Both the position numbers and the translations under genes were made by a program. Positions 10,796-23,228 of a DNA stretch of 64,000 bases are shown one piece after another (the first letter of the stretch is position 1; each line of letters starts with the position of its first letter). The notes below the pieces were generated by a model. That model ran no database searches. It was not told the DNA's origin and saw only the letters and a list, made by a program, of their open reading frames with translations. Source of the DNA: Mauremys mutica. Its lineage: Eukaryota > Chordata > Testudines > Geoemydidae. The DNA lies in NCBI RefSeq assembly GCF_020497125.1, contig NC_059075.1:27812003-27876002 (forward strand). Direction: 5' to 3'.

Positions 10796-12165
10796 CGTCT
10801 CTTAGTGCCCCTACTCTAATTGCACTACACTGATGACATCTTCATCAACTGGACCCATGGGAAGGAGGCCCTTGAGGAATTCCACCAGGATTTCAACGAT
10901 TTCCACCCTGCCATCAACCGCAGCCTGGACCAGTCCATACAAGAGATCCACTTCCTGGACACTACAGTGCAAATAAGCAATGGTCACATAAAAACCACCC
11001 TATACTGGAAACCTACTGACCGCTCCACTTACCTACATGCCTCCAGCTTTCACCCAGATCACATCACATGATCCATTGTCTACAGCCAAGCCCCAAGATA
11101 CAACTGCATTTGCTCCAATCCCTCAGACAGAGACAAACACCTACAGGATCTCTATCAAGCATTCTTAAAACTACAATATCCTCCTGCAGAAGTGAAGAAA
11201 CAGATTGACAGAGGGATACCCAGAAGTCACCTACTACAGGACAGGCCCAACAAAGAAAGTAACAGAACACCACTAACCATCATCTACAGCCCCCAACTAA
11301 AATCTCTCCAGCGCATCATCAAGGATCTACAACCTATCCTGAAGGATGATCCCTCACTCTCACAGAGCTTGGGAGACAGGCCAGTCCTCACTTACAGACA
11401 GCCCCCCAATCTGAAGCAAATATTCACCAGCAATTATACACCACAAAACAAAAATACTAACCCAGGAACCAATCCCTGCAACAAACCCTGTTGCCAACTC
11501 TGTCCACATATTTATTCAAGGGACACCATCACAGGACCTAACCACATCAGCCACACCATCAGGGGCTCGTTCACCTGCATATCTACCAATGTGATATATG
11601 CCATCATGTGCCAGCAATGCCCCTCTGCCATGTACATTGGCCAAACCGGACAGTCTCTATGCAAAAGAATAAATGGACACAAATCAGACATCAAGAATTG
11701 TAACATTCAAAAACCAGTAGGAGAGCACTTCAGTCTCCCTGGACACGCAATAACCGACTTAAAAGTGGCCGTACTTCAACAAAAAAAAACCCTCAAAAAC
11801 AGACTTCAATGAGAAACTGCAGAACTGGAATTAATTTGCAAACTTGACACCATCAAATTAGGCCTGAATAAAGACTGGGAGTGGCTGGGTCACTACAAAA
11901 AGTAATTTTCCTTCTGTTGATATTCACCCCTTCTTGTCAATTGTTGGGAATAGGCTACATCCACCCTGTTTGAATTAGCCTCGTTAGCACTGACCCCCGT
12001 CCCCCACTTGGTAAGGCAACTCCCATCTTTTCATGTGCTGTAATATATATACCTGCCTACTGTATTTTTCACTCCATGCATCTGTTGAAGTGGGTTTTAG
12101 CCCACGAAAGCTTATGCCCAAATAAATGTGTTAGTCTCTAAGGTGCCACAAAGAGGCCTCATTGT
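10796..12165 (+). mobile_element. 5'-truncated Penelope-like element with GIY-YIG endonuclease
   Basis: The element starts inside the reverse transcriptase (YTDDIF box at 10823) and runs through a linker, a Cys cluster and a GIY-YIG nuclease. It ends with the terminal sequence CCCACGAAAGCTTATGCCCA, AATAAATGTGTTAGTCTC, AAGGTGCCACAA. Part of the same terminal family recurs at 43139-43182. Penelope-like elements use RT plus GIY-YIG nuclease for target-primed insertion. This copy is truncated at its 5' end and has in-frame stops, so it cannot move by itself. Confidence 0.8.
10820..11905 (+). pseudogene. RT C-terminus plus GIY-YIG endonuclease of the Penelope-like element
   Basis: One frame runs from 10820 to TAA at 11903-11905, broken only by TGA at 11069 and TGA at 11810. 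Both could derive from CGA by CpG decay. The first part has HYTDDIFINWTHGKEALEEF, the RT active-site strand. The 206-codon open part from 11192 has a Cys cluster (CNKPCCQLC, residues 96-104 of that part) and the GIY-YIG core. Within that core are VIY at 134-136, YIG at 148-150, Arg 159 and His 163. The first motif reads NVIY rather than GIY, which is common in this group. Non-functional as a whole because of truncation. Confidence 0.8.
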
Positions 12166-13640
12166 TTTTGCAAAATCGTATTGGCAGTCTCAGCAGAGAG
12201 GCAAAGGGCAGAATCTGTTTGGAGACTGACTTATCCTGTTGTCCTTTCAAGACACGTTAATGGCAGGGCAGTGTGAGGAAATTTGCCCATGCTATACATA
12301 TTCTGTGGATGAACAGAAGAAACCAACCTCTGGAGCTGTCAGTTCAGTGTCTTCCCTGAGCAATAAATTATCTGTAATTGTACTGACTGACTTTCCTTAA
12401 TGCAAACATTCTCATCTCATGGCTGCACTTCAGTCTCTGCGGGAATGTGGTAGGTGGCTACATTTCTGGTAGACAGCAATGCTTGACAAATGTAGATGAT
12501 GTTTCTTATGTAAGTCAGCAAGAATGTTCTATAGTTCAGGTAGTAAACACAAGGGTTTTGGCATTTGGTTTGTAGGTAGAATATGTAGCACATCAGGCTG
12601 GCTCAGTAAATGTATCAGAGGCTTCATTCTTAGTTTCAATCTCCTGCTCAGAAGGAAAGAACCCAAGGGGAACTATAATTGTTGACTTGTAAGACAGTAG
12701 AAATCATGGGTGATATCCTGGCCCTATGGAAGTCAGTGGCCAAACCCCTGTTGATTTCAGTGGAGCCAGGATTTCACCCCATACTTTCAGATTAAAGGTC
12801 AAAAGAGCTCTATTAATTTTTGTGCCGAGGGTATAAAAAGTGCTTCACATACAGGTGACGTAGAACGCTGTTGGGTAGATAAGATCTTCAGCCTTACATG
12901 CTCCAGAATGAAAGAAATAGATGTGGATTTAGCATCAAAGCTTTAAATCCCATTGTGCTTTAGACCCACTTTGTCCACTAGAGAGACATTTTTAACAGCA
13001 CTTTCAGTGCAGAATTAACTCCTTTTCCCATCTTTCCAGGTTGCCAAATGGGCTTGTGAATCTGGCTAGCAAAACATGGGAAACTTGCTTCTCCAAAAGC
13101 CTTGAAGATTGAAGGCAAAGTGCCCAAGATCAGTCTGTTCCTTGAAAATTATTATTTGTTACACCAGCAGGGTGGGAGCCCCATTGTGATGATAGGCAAT
13201 GCACAAAGCATAAAAAATGATGTGGACCCTGTCTTGGGATGCATATAATCTAATTTAAGACTAAAATCAACAAGTTCATGGTTAGTGAGATAAAGCACAG
13301 GAGGGGAAAGAGAATGAGTGTAATTGTAATGAGAGTGCCTGTTAACATAGGTTAATTATGTGCTCAATGCAGAGCTCTCAAATTACTTATGCCTGGCAGC
13401 CCCCTTGTCTGCTTTTCCTAGAAATACCTTGGCACTTCCTCACATGCCACTCCTTATGCTTATGGAAGATACTTCTCATCCCAATTTGCAAAGCCACCAT
13501 CTTCTCTTTGAAATCCCTCCTTAAAATCTTCCTTTCCATCGGGCATTGATTATGTTGGTGGCCACCTGGGACAAATGAGATGCCATGGTCACAAAGACAC
13601 AAACACCCTTCCCTTTAGTGTTGCCTGGTCTTCCTACCTC
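12166..13640. other. Intronic stretch with minor relics
   Basis: 12715-12780 carries the GTCAGTGGCCAAACCCCTG/TTTCAGTGGAGCCAGGATT phrases common in turtle introns. 13150-13280 resembles an old L3/CR1-like relic (ATTATTATTTGTTACA, then GACCCTGTCTTGGGATGCAT). No exon was recognised. Confidence 0.45.
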
Positions 13641-13654
13641 AATTGTCTGTTTAT

Positions 13655-13800
13655 TCACCTGTTGTGTGCTGTGAGAATCCTAGATTTTGTGAGTTCTCTG
13701 GGCCAGGGACTGTCTGTGAGTTCTTCGTTTGTACAGAGCCTGGTATAATGGCACCCTGATGCCTAACTGGGAATCTTACTGTAGTAGTAGTATAAATAAT
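13655..13800 (+). repeat. Old amniote interspersed repeat (CR1/L3-like end)
   Basis: GGCCAGGGACTGTCTGTGAG, TTTGTACAGAGCCTGGTATA and the tail GTAGTAGTATAAATAATAG match a phrase order repeated at 22355-22515 and, inverted, at 15298-15415. The exact family is not assigned. Confidence 0.6.
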
Positions 13801-14329
13801 AGCTGGATGATTAAATATAAATATGTAAATTACTAAATATCAGCAGACCCACTGTTTTAAACAGGGATAGGTTGACTTTAAAGCTGCCTGCGGTTGTTGG
13901 GTAGTTGACTTGTTGCTTGTCAGAGCTTGAGTGACGCCCTTTCCCCACGCAGTAATACGGATAGTGGATTCCTTCAGCACTCTAGAAGAAATTCCTTTGA
14001 CATCGATCCGTTGATCGGCATTTACACCATACTCATCACTGTGGTGTCTAGTGGCCCTACGCTGAATGGTCGCTTAGCCACTTTTTTGCCCCGTGAAACA
14101 ACCATTTCTACAGAGTCAAAAGGCTTCTGCATTCCCTCCCCAACGGGGGGTTTCTAGTTCTTTATCAGAGCTCTGAAGAAATTTTATCACGCTTTGAACC
14201 CTACAATTCTTGTGGCTCTGATGCGTCTCAGCCACCTTGTGGCCCAGGAGAACTAAACTGTTTTAGGAACGCATCAACCTTGTCCCCTAAGTACTGGAGG
14301 TCAAGCAACATGAGATCTCTTGTCCCCCC

Positions 14330-14412
14330 GGTAGCCCATAGACTGGGAATCAAACCCATGCAGCAGTGTGTAGTTGCAGATTATTACCTTGCAACTAAGC
14401 CAGTCTGCCCAG
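14330..14412 (-). repeat. tRNA-derived SINE head
   Basis: Read on the - strand it has an A-box-like TGGCTTAGTTGCAAGG and a B-box-like GGTTTGATTCC at tRNA-like spacing. The acceptor ends do not pair, so it is not a functional tRNA. Family unknown. Confidence 0.55.
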
Positions 14413-14889
14413 GGCATCATTTAAGTACGGTAGATTAAACAGTGAGCCAAAATAATCCTTTAAGTAACTCCATTGGCTTCAGTGTTTAATGACCTGTGTT
14501 TCCTTTGCAGCATGTGGACTGTGGGCTTATTTGAAAACATCTAACCAGTTTTATTTATAGGAATACTTGAATTCATGTTTGAACACAGAATGTGTAGATT
14601 CAAAAGTTACCATTTACACTGCTGCCTTTCACCCAGCTGCAACACTGATGGGTTTGAAAGTGCTAACAAGAAAAAAAAATGCTGCTCAAACCTTCGTTTA
14701 ACCTAAGCCTGAAAACAGCTTCCTTCAAACTGAAGGGATGGGAACTTTATTAATGGAGAAGTCAGGCTTTGGGGGCACATGCAGAAAGTGAAGCATTGTT
14801 ATGAAACATCATTATCAGTTTACGATCAGCTTTGGGACTGAGGGGAATTGTGCTCATAAATGGTAATTTGGGATTTATTAAAATATAAA

Positions 14890-15080
14890 TACACCTCTAC
14901 CCCGATATAATGCTGTCCTCGGGAGCCAAAAAATCTTACCACATTATAGGTGAAACTGCATTATATCAAACTTGCTTTGATCCGCTGGAGTGTGCAGCCC
15001 CGCCCCCCCGGAGCACTGCTTTACCACGTTATATTTTAATTCATGTTATATCGTGTCGTGTTATATCGGGTTAGAAGTAT
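14890..15080. mobile_element. Mariner-like MITE, copy 1
   Basis: It starts TACACCTCTACCCCGATATA and ends with the degraded inverse ATATCGGGTTAGAAGTATA. The interior repeats short GTTATATC motifs. A nearly identical, better preserved copy sits at 63576-63770 in the same orientation. TA-type ends suggest the Tc1/mariner superfamily. Confidence 0.75.
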
Positions 15081-15297
15081 ATTACATTTCAGTGCTCACT
15101 CACTGAAAGTTTTCTGGGGAATTGGCAGATTTCTGCCTGTTAGTTTGATTCTTATGTTATCAATAATGGACTCGGTCCATCCTAAATTGCCTTAGTGGCT
15201 GTTGAGCTCCATGAGTCTTCTAGGATAGTCATCAACAGAGGCTGCTTCTCATTGTGAGGGAGTATCTCCCCTGTAGAAGAAGCTGCACAATGTTGCT

Positions 15298-15415
15298 GTT
15301 ATTTATTTTCATCACCATAGTGCTTCATAGCCCTAGCCATAGACAGTGTGCTAGGTGCTGTGCAAACAGCACAAAGACAGTCCATGCCCCAAAGCACTTA
15401 CAATCTAAGTAAATG
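15298..15415 (-). repeat. Old amniote interspersed repeat (CR1/L3-like), inverted copy
   Basis: GTGCTAGGTGCTGTGCAAAC, AGACAGTCCATGCCCCAAAG and CACTTACAATCTAAG are the complement of the family at 13655-13800 and 22355-22515. Confidence 0.6.
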
Positions 15416-16050
15416 TGGATTTCAGTCTTATGTGGCTGCCCAAGCTTGCTTCCTTCCTAGGGAGTACGTTCTTAGCCCAAATGCTATAGGGCTGTAGCAA
15501 ATTTCCCAGCTGCGGAGAGCAGACAGGACAGAGAGGAGGCTCACCTGTGAACATTCTAACCTCTGCCCCTGAGGCAGCTTGGCAGTCCCAAGGTATGAAG
15601 CTGGTTTCTTTTTGGATAGATGGGCCTGCACCTCAGCACAGCAAGAAAGTTTCATTACATTTCCATCTGCATAGAGCCCTGTACTAAGAGAGCTTCTGTC
15701 ATAGTAGGGATTGTGTAATCATAGTCTTGAAAGTAAGAGGGATCTTGATCTATCTGCTATTCTGAAAGTGAATTATTTTCCTTTTTGGAACATAGAAGCA
15801 GTAAACTCCTATGATGCTTCTCTCTGATGTTCACACCTTCCTGTCCCTGGTTTGCTTTTTCAAGCTGTGGCCAAATTCTGCCCTGAGCTATACTCTCAGT
15901 TGCTGACACTGGGGTTGCACACTTGTAGCTGAGAGGAGAATTTGGTCCTTAGCTTCTAGCTTATCTTTATCTGTTTCTTTTGCTAACAGTCTCCGAGGGG
16001 GTGTAGCAGGGCACTGCAGGGCCCTCTTGGCTCCTGCTCCTGCCATGCTG

Positions 16051-16876
16051 AGGGTATGGCTACACTTACAAATCTGCAGCGCTGGTCGTCCAGCTGTGCA
16101 GGGCCAGCGCTGGTGTGTGGCCACACTCACAACTACCAGCGCTGGTGTGTGGCTACATTTGCAGCATTTGCAGCGCTGTTGGGAGTGATGCATTATGGGC
16201 AGCTATCCCAGCATTCAAGTGGCAGCAACGGTGCTTTTCAAAAGAGGGGGGTGGGGTGGGGCGTAGTGTGACAGGGAGCGGGGGTTGAGAGAGAGAGTGG
16301 ATTTTTGGAGCCAACACTGTGTGTTAGCTTCCTGACTTGAAAAATCAGAACATGTTCCCGATCCCTTACCCTTAACTCTTAACTGCAAACAGCCTGCAGC
16401 CAACACGACTCCCTTTCTCCCCTCTGCCCCCGCTGTTTCTGTCAAGCAAACACTCACTCCCTGCCTGCCTCATTATCTCATTTGATTGTTTACAGATTGA
16501 TCACAGCAAACAGGAGCTGTGTTTGTAGATAAACAGCTCCGGGATCAACGGATCAACCGAGCTACGGAGCTCGGAGTTCACAACAAAACAAAGAGAGGCT
16601 GCATAACAAAACAAAGAGAGTAATTTATAAAAGCATTCTGGGATACATCCTTATACCCTGGAGGCCAATCACAGCGCTTGTGTGTGGCCACACTTGATGA
16701 CCAGCGCTGCAGCACCAGCGCTGGAATCCTTATTCCCCATGCCGAGTGAGGTGTACGGCCAGCGCTGCAGCCAGGGAGTTGCAGCGCTGGAAGTGCCCTG
16801 CAGGTGTGGCCACTTACTAATTGCAGCACTGGTGGAGGCTTTCCAGCGCTGCAAATCGCCAGTGTAGCCAGACCCT
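16051..16876. mobile_element. 826 bp hAT-like non-autonomous element
   Basis: Ends AGGGTATGGCTACACT and, inverted, AGGGTCTGGCTACACT differ at one base. The interior is full of CAGCGCTGG/GTGTGGCCACA iterations near both ends. No transposase frame is present and no target duplication is evident. Confidence 0.75.
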
Positions 16877-19800
16877 GGAGTTTAGTAACCACTGGTGCCA
16901 TTTATTTATGGGTTGTGCTCCCACCACCTTTTCACTATACACAGCTTGGGTGCTAGTGTCTGCCCCCAGGAGGGCTGAGGAAGAGCTATCACTCTGCTCC
17001 CTTTGGCTTCCTTCCTCCCAGCCTTTTCGATAACCCCAGGCTAATTGGGCTGGCAGCTGTCTCCCATTCCCCAATTATGCGCAGGTTTTCTCTAGCCAGC
17101 TCCAATTTACTTCCCTTAATGGGAGTTGGTGTGACATGGGGCTGAGTCAGCAGTTCTTGCCCAGCACTCTGTTACAGGGGGTCTTCTAGGGGCTAAGTTA
17201 GTACACAATTTCTCTTTACAGTGTTCCTCTTTTCTCCCTCCTTTGCTTTTACATTTCCTGGACCTAATTCTCCACTCACTTAAATGGGTGCAAAACTGAT
17301 GTGAGAGGAGGATCAGACCTGACTTTTTCCTCTTCTCCATCCCCATGTTTTCTCTACCTTTCCAGTCATCATTTCCTCTTTCATTCATCTTAACCCTAGA
17401 AATCTGGCCAAGTATAGTGCAAATTAAGACGACGTGAGTCAGGTTCTGCTTTCATTTACACTAGTCCAAATCCACAAAGATTCCATTGACTTCTGTGGAG
17501 TTACTCTGCATTTACACTGGTGTGAGTGAGAGTGCAATCTGGCTATGCCTTGGAGCAGATAAACTGGATTCAGCATGCACTGATGGTGGAAGTGTAAACT
17601 ACACCCAGTGTAGCAGTGGTGCAATCCTGCAGGTTTGACTTGCTAGCAAGCCTAACAGTAACAATGGCTCAAGACATCAGAACTGAGTTGGGAAAACACT
17701 GCATTTTATTTTCCAACGGTTCCAGGAAGTCAGGAGACAGACAACACCTAATGAGTTTGAGCATCAGAAAAGTGTGATGCATGAAACACAGATTCCGTTT
17801 GGGAGATCCCTGGCCAAACAGCAATAGCACTGGTGTTGATTGAAGAAGTTGGCTAAATTCTGCCCTATTTTCCTGGGATTGTAGAGCTGTAACTGATTCA
17901 CAGTCAGCTAATATGTCAATCAGATTCTTCTCGGCAGTACAAGGAAGAAAAATCTACTGCCAGGAAAGTGCAGAAGAAACAGAAAAATACTTAAGACAGG
18001 CAAACAAAAGTTACGTCTGTGTCCAAGATTATATCAATGATTTCTGAAGGCTCGGCTCTAATTTGTACCCATGCTGCACTTTTGCTTCTTACTGTTTTTA
18101 GTAATTCCTGTTCTACAAACATCTGTCAGACATAATAATTTCAAACATTAATCCCTACAGGAGTTAACCAGCTAGTTAGTTGGTGACCTGAACTCTAGAG
18201 AGTTTCCTGGGGATTATCTCTATTTAAATAAATCTTATTCACCTTTTAAACAGTGGCATCATGCTGTGTGCTGTCCTTTCTTTGGTCAGATTGATCTCTA
18301 GTCTGGCTTCTCATCTCCCATCCATGCCCATTTAGTAAGAGGAAATCCTATTCTCTCACTATCATGACTAAAAAGAAACCCATCTCTTTTTCTTCGTACT
18401 CAGATGTCCTAATTTATTTCACCATGCTGCACTGATATCACAACTCCTAACAAAGTAAATCCTTAGGCTGGGTTGTGATTGGAGCCCTGGAAACCAATGG
18501 GGAATGGTGGTGAAATCAGAACAGAATTTTGTCTGTAATTTTTCCAGAATCCCTAAGATTCAATCAGATTTTTGTGGGATTTTCTTTGTTATCCACATGA
18601 TCCTTCTACATTTACCACTTGATACTAACATAAGACACAAAGAGAGTCTTTAAAAGTATTAATGAGTTGGTGCTAGCCTCCAGTAGCGAGGCTGAGAGTT
18701 GCAGAGTAGAAGCAGCCAGCAGGAGTCAATAGGGAGTGCTGCTGAACAGCCAGAAGAGGTAATGATTCAGGAAGACACGACATAGCAACACTACAGACTT
18801 AAAACAGTAGCTGTGACTGAAATTACTGGGGATTGAGTTTTAAAACCTAGGACAGTCCTGGCCAACTCAGGACTCCTGAAAGCTGTGGATAATTTTCCTT
18901 AGGTTTGTTATGTAGTCTGACCTTAAAGTCACAAGATCTTTATAATTCCAGGTGGACAGAACTAAGGGATGGGTTTGTGTCTGCAAAATGAAAACCAGAA
19001 GTTCAGATCCAGGCCCCGTTTGATCTGAGATCTAAAGATGAGGAAGTTTGTATAAATAGTTCTGGCTTTGACACGCCTCTTCTACTGACCTTCATGCAGG
19101 TGATATGCAGGCAAACCTTACCGCTTTCTTTCTAGATTAGATTTCTAGATTTGCTGGGACGTTGTTAGTGTATTTCACAAGGAAAATGTCAATGAACTAG
19201 TGTAACTCTATAGTAAACACTAGCTTTTTCCAATTTAACAGACAATACACAACACCTCCTATGGATAGTGCCACTAGTTCAGTATTATCAGACCATTGTG
19301 CAAGATATGGCCCTATGTGTATAGAGCAAGTTAGAAGGTTAAGGAAACTTAATAACACTTGCAAATATAGAACATAATTTGACTATAGCTTCACCATTTG
19401 CATTTAGTGAGCCCTGTGCAGGAAGTGTCTGTCACAGGCTCTGTTCCACTTCAGTTTAGCAGCAGTACTGCCCCACAGACACGATATTCAAATTTTCCTT
19501 CTTAAAGGTGATGTTTACCTATTTTCTAGGTCAGTGTTTCTCAGTTTGTGGTGTGCATATCTTGGATGGGTTGCCAGGGCACAACTGCTGGATCACACTC
19601 TGTGGGTTGGCAGTGGTGGGGAATAGTTGATACAACACAAAACTCTTTTGAAAAAAAACCACACAAGTTACCTATGTTCACATTAATGACACATGGTGTT
19701 CTAACAGGCTTTGTGTTTGTGCTTTGAGATTACTGGTGAAAGACTATTACTTCTTTAGGGTGAGAGTTCAGATTGTTGTGTTGTGGTGGGAATATACATT

Positions 19801-19990
19801 ACTGTAATAAAGAAAAAAATATTTTGGTGGGATATACAAGATCTGTGATATTCTTAACTATCCATGTCCTTACTTTTAAGTGCTTGAGATTTGTGAATGA
19901 TGTGACTTTATCATCACTCAGCAACTGTAATTGTTTTTTGAATATACAAACGTGTGTATAGATATATCTATATCTAGATGGACCCTCAGC
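16877..19990. other. Intronic stretch, almost no recognised content
   Basis: A CCATTGACTTCTGTGGAGTT phrase at 17484-17503 belongs to the dispersed CATTGACTTC family. 19533-19570 begins like a hAT end (CAGTGTTTCTCAGTTTGTGG) but no right end was found. No exon or RNA gene was recognised. Confidence 0.4.
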
Positions 19991-20044
19991 TGGTGTCAAT
20001 TGTTACAGCTCCATTGACTTCAATGGACCTGACAATTAACTGCT

Positions 20045-20292
20045 GAGGATCTGCCTCATAATATTTAGCACAGGGTTTTCGAAGGAGCCTAAGGAAATTA
20101 GGCACGAAGGCCGAGATCTTCAGAGGTATTTAGTACTCCTAATTCCCATTAATTTCAGCTTTGATTTCAATGGGAGTTAAGGCATCTAAATGTGAGGATT
20201 TGGGCTCTAACACTCATTGAAATTCAATGGGATTTGAGCATCTAACAGTTAGATTCTAACTCCTTTAGGTGCCATGACTGAAAATCCCAGGT
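20045..20292. repeat. Old interspersed repeat with CAATGGGA motifs
   Basis: TTTCGAAGGAGCCTAAGG, TTTCAATGGGAGTTAAGG, then ATTCAATGGGATTTGAGC and TGACTGAAAATCCCAG are the widespread turtle/bird phrase set. Related pieces occur at 41410-41575, 43895-44045 and 63836-63985. Confidence 0.55.
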
Positions 20293-20559
20293 ATAGTTAT
20301 TAACATGTAAGTTATTACATTTCCGAAAGGTTAGCAAAGTTGAATTCCACTGCAGTAGGAAGTGTTAAATGTTTGCTTTACTTTCATTGCTCAGCAGCAG
20401 CAATCTGTGATCACAGTTCCAGTTTAAAATAGCTCCAAGAACATGGAAAGGGACTGCTGACACAAAACTTCAGGGTCAGTCCTGCTGCTACTGAAATCAA
20501 TGGCAAACCAACAGTGACTTCAATGGGATCAGGATTGGATCCTTTGTTAGGTTTACAAC

Positions 20560-21869
20560 CCTAGTTAATGCTCTACTGAAAAAGATAGTGCTGCTTCTCA
20601 TATAGAAGGTGTTCACTGGTTGTAAATGTATCAGATTACACAGTAAGAGAACTTTGTGTTGGGGTTACAGCCTCTTAGCGGACCTGAGCACAACAGCAAA
20701 CTCCAACGGCTAATAGGAATAGTCTTTGGGATTGAAAGCATATGCTTGCTTTGTTACTGACCCACAGTGCCTGGCATATAGGCACGGTGGGAGGGTGACT
20801 AAGCTATGGAAACCGCTAGAGTTCAGGCAAAAATGAGTCACAGGAAGGCAGCCTATTTTACTCAATTCCAGAAATGTTCTCAACCGTTCAAAATTAATTT
20901 AGATGCTATTTACGGTTTGCAGTGGACTATTCAGTTCCCGAAGAAAGAGCTTGGGGGTAAGGTTGCTGTCGGCTTCGATGATTTACTGCACCTGGGATGT
21001 AGGCAAGGCTTAGCTTACTCTAGAGTTCGGGTTTGTTTGAACACAGAGCGATGTCATTTTTGCAACAGAAAGCCCTGGCATCAGTTCAATGCAGATATTG
21101 TTATGAATAATGTCTAAATTATTGGATTATCTACACGCAACTTTACTTACCCTGGATTATGTGCTCTTGAGAGGGTTCCAATGTTTTAGGCCCTGGAGCA
21201 GTTATATGCTATTCTTAAAAAAACGTCAGTGGGTGGTGTAAATAAAATCGTGTTCATGTATTTATGATCATGAGCTTTGATCCTCTAGAGATCACACAAT
21301 TATTTTAAGCATTGAATGCTGTGTTTAGAATAGGGCTGTGTTTGCAAACTCCCTCTTCCATAGGACAGTCATTCTCACAGACTTAAATTTTAATTTTAGC
21401 TTAAAAATAATTAAAAACCTAACAATGGCAAACTTTGCCAGTTTCATGTCCATGAAGATGAAGGGTTTTTTAAGATTTGCAAAAATTAGGACTTCCATTT
21501 TTTTCTCAAGTTTTTGTTTTTTAAAGGGGGAAAGGGCATTGGTACCCTATTAAGGATCAGGTCTGACATATTAGGTCTGAACACTCGTTTAGTAGTTGTA
21601 AATGTTCATATTTCTAATATATACTTGAAGGTTACCTACAAGGGCCACTGCTTTCAGAGTTGTGTGCTGAGTGCTCCCCGTCACCTGTCGGAGATAGGCA
21701 GTTAGCATATCAGGTTCAAAGTCAGTTCTTTTAAAAAGATGGGTCTGAAGCAAAAAGTCCCAGTTCCAAACACTCAGACATTGAGAACATTTGGATCGGA
21801 TAAGGTGGCTTCAGGCGTATTTCTAGATTCTGAAATGTCTAGCCCCTCCTATGGATGGAGTGGTTCTGG
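20560..21869. other. Intronic stretch, nothing recognised
   Basis: A 103-codon open frame at 20806-21117 shows no domain and no splice context. An AP-1-like TGAGTCA lies at 20834-20840. I assign no function. Confidence 0.4.
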
Positions 21870-21877
21870 CTCCAAGT

Positions 21878-22180
21878 GAGGGCTGGCTCCAGACCCCAGC
21901 ACACCAAGCGCGCGCTTGGGGCGGCGTCCCGCGGGAGGGCGGCAGGCGGCTCCGGTGGATCTCCTGCAGATGTGCCTGCAGAGGGTCCGCTGGTCCCGCG
22001 GCTTCGGTGGAGCATCCGCAGGCACGCCTGCGGGAGGTCCACTGGAGCCACGGGACCAGCAGACCCTACGCAGGCACGTCTGCTGGAGGTCCACCGGAGC
22101 CGCGGGACCGGCGACCGCCAGAGCGCCCCCCGCGGCATGCCGCCCTGCTTGGGGCGGCGCAAATCCTAGAGCCGCCCCTG
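21878..22180. mobile_element. GC-rich hAT-like MITE with exact 8 bp target duplication
   Basis: CTCCAAGT flanks the element directly at 21870-21877 and 22181-22188. Ends are AGGGCTGGCTCCAG and the inverse AGGGGCGGCTCTAG. The interior holds about two and a half copies of a roughly 52 bp unit beginning GGTCCRCTGG and is very CpG-rich. Several 70-167 codon open frames across it are compositional. Confidence 0.85.
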
Positions 22181-22354
22181 CTCCAAGTGAGGAGGATGAG
22201 CTGTGAGACGCGTATTAGAATCGTCAGGGCATGTTCACAGCAATATATGTGTCTGTGTAAGCCTTGTTGCCCCTTCCTCTGTCCATCATTTCTTATCCCC
22301 ATACTTACAGGCACTTTATTTTGCTGCTTTCACTTGTTCAGTCTGGTCTGGTAG

Positions 22355-22515
22355 TTGGACTATAAGCTGCTCAGGGCAGGGGGTTTATCATATTTGTTCC
22401 CTAAAGCGTCCAGGCTCATTGTAGGGTGCTGTGTAAGTTATTCTCTTTGTACAGGGTCTAGCACAATGGAGGCCTGGGATACTAGGCGTTACTGCAGTAC
22501 GAATAATAAATACTA
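22355..22515 (+). repeat. Old amniote interspersed repeat (CR1/L3-like end)
   Basis: TATAAGCTGCTCAGGGCAGG, TTTGTACAGGGTCTAGCAC, AATGGAGGCCTGGGATACTA and the tail AATAATAAATACTAATA form the best-preserved copy of this family in the window. Confidence 0.65.
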
Positions 22516-23110
22516 ATACATTAATCATAAGAGTTACTCTCATCCAGTCAGAGGACAGAAACCGTGATTACCATATTACCTTTGGGTCTAATTAAAACTA
22601 ATCAGCACAACTGGAGTATTGGGTGTTCCCAATGAACTGTTAGAACAATCTGCTGAGCAAGAATAATTTGCAGAATTTATTTGGAAAATCATTTTGAATA
22701 GCACACATATGCAAGAAAATCATAGATTGTTCACATGCAAGGTGTGACCAGCAAAAGGAGTGAAATTGATCAGATACGTTATCACTAAAAATTGTTCACA
22801 CGGCAGCAGTTCCAGTCCCAGCCAAGACCGAGACGCTGTAGAACTTTATTGGTCAGTATTATCAGAACCCTTGCATGGCACCCAGATGTGAACTGGGGGG
22901 ACCTGCAATCTTTAGCAGACAGGTGGGATTTAATTAATTACATAAATCCCAGCCCCTGGGGCTATGATTCTAATGTGCTTGGCTTGCAGTGCTTTTCCCT
23001 TGGCTGACTGATGTTGTATCTCTTATTTTAGGGAGCTGAGCAGAAATTGGAAATCTAGTCCGGACAGTTTCACCAGGAGGGGTTCCAAGTTCACAATCTG
23101 AAGGTTGCAG

Positions 23111-23166
23111 GTAGGCTACTAGTTACCTTTTACTAGTTACTAGTAGGCTACTAGTTACCTTTTACT
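23111..23166. repeat. Tandem duplication, 32 bp unit
   Basis: GTAGGCTACTAGTTACCTTT occurs at 23111 and again 32 bp later. The unit itself contains ACTAGT repeats. Confidence 0.8.
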
Positions 23167-23228
23167 GGCAATTGCAGAAGGAGAAGATGCACTTCATTCT
23201 GAGGATTTCCTACTAGCATATTAGAGGA

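Noticed and set aside
14330..14412. Possible tRNA gene on the - strand
   Set aside because: A- and B-box-like words exist but the acceptor stem does not pair and conserved bases are missing; reported only as a SINE head.
19533..19760. Possible hAT element starting CAGTGTTTCTCAG
   Set aside because: No matching right end or target duplication was found.
20806..21117. 103-codon open frame on the + strand
   Set aside because: The Cys/His-containing peptide suggested a small zinc-binding protein, but spacing does not match a known finger and there is no gene context.
21851..22354. 167-codon and other open frames
   Set aside because: They follow the internal repeats of a MITE with a perfect target duplication.
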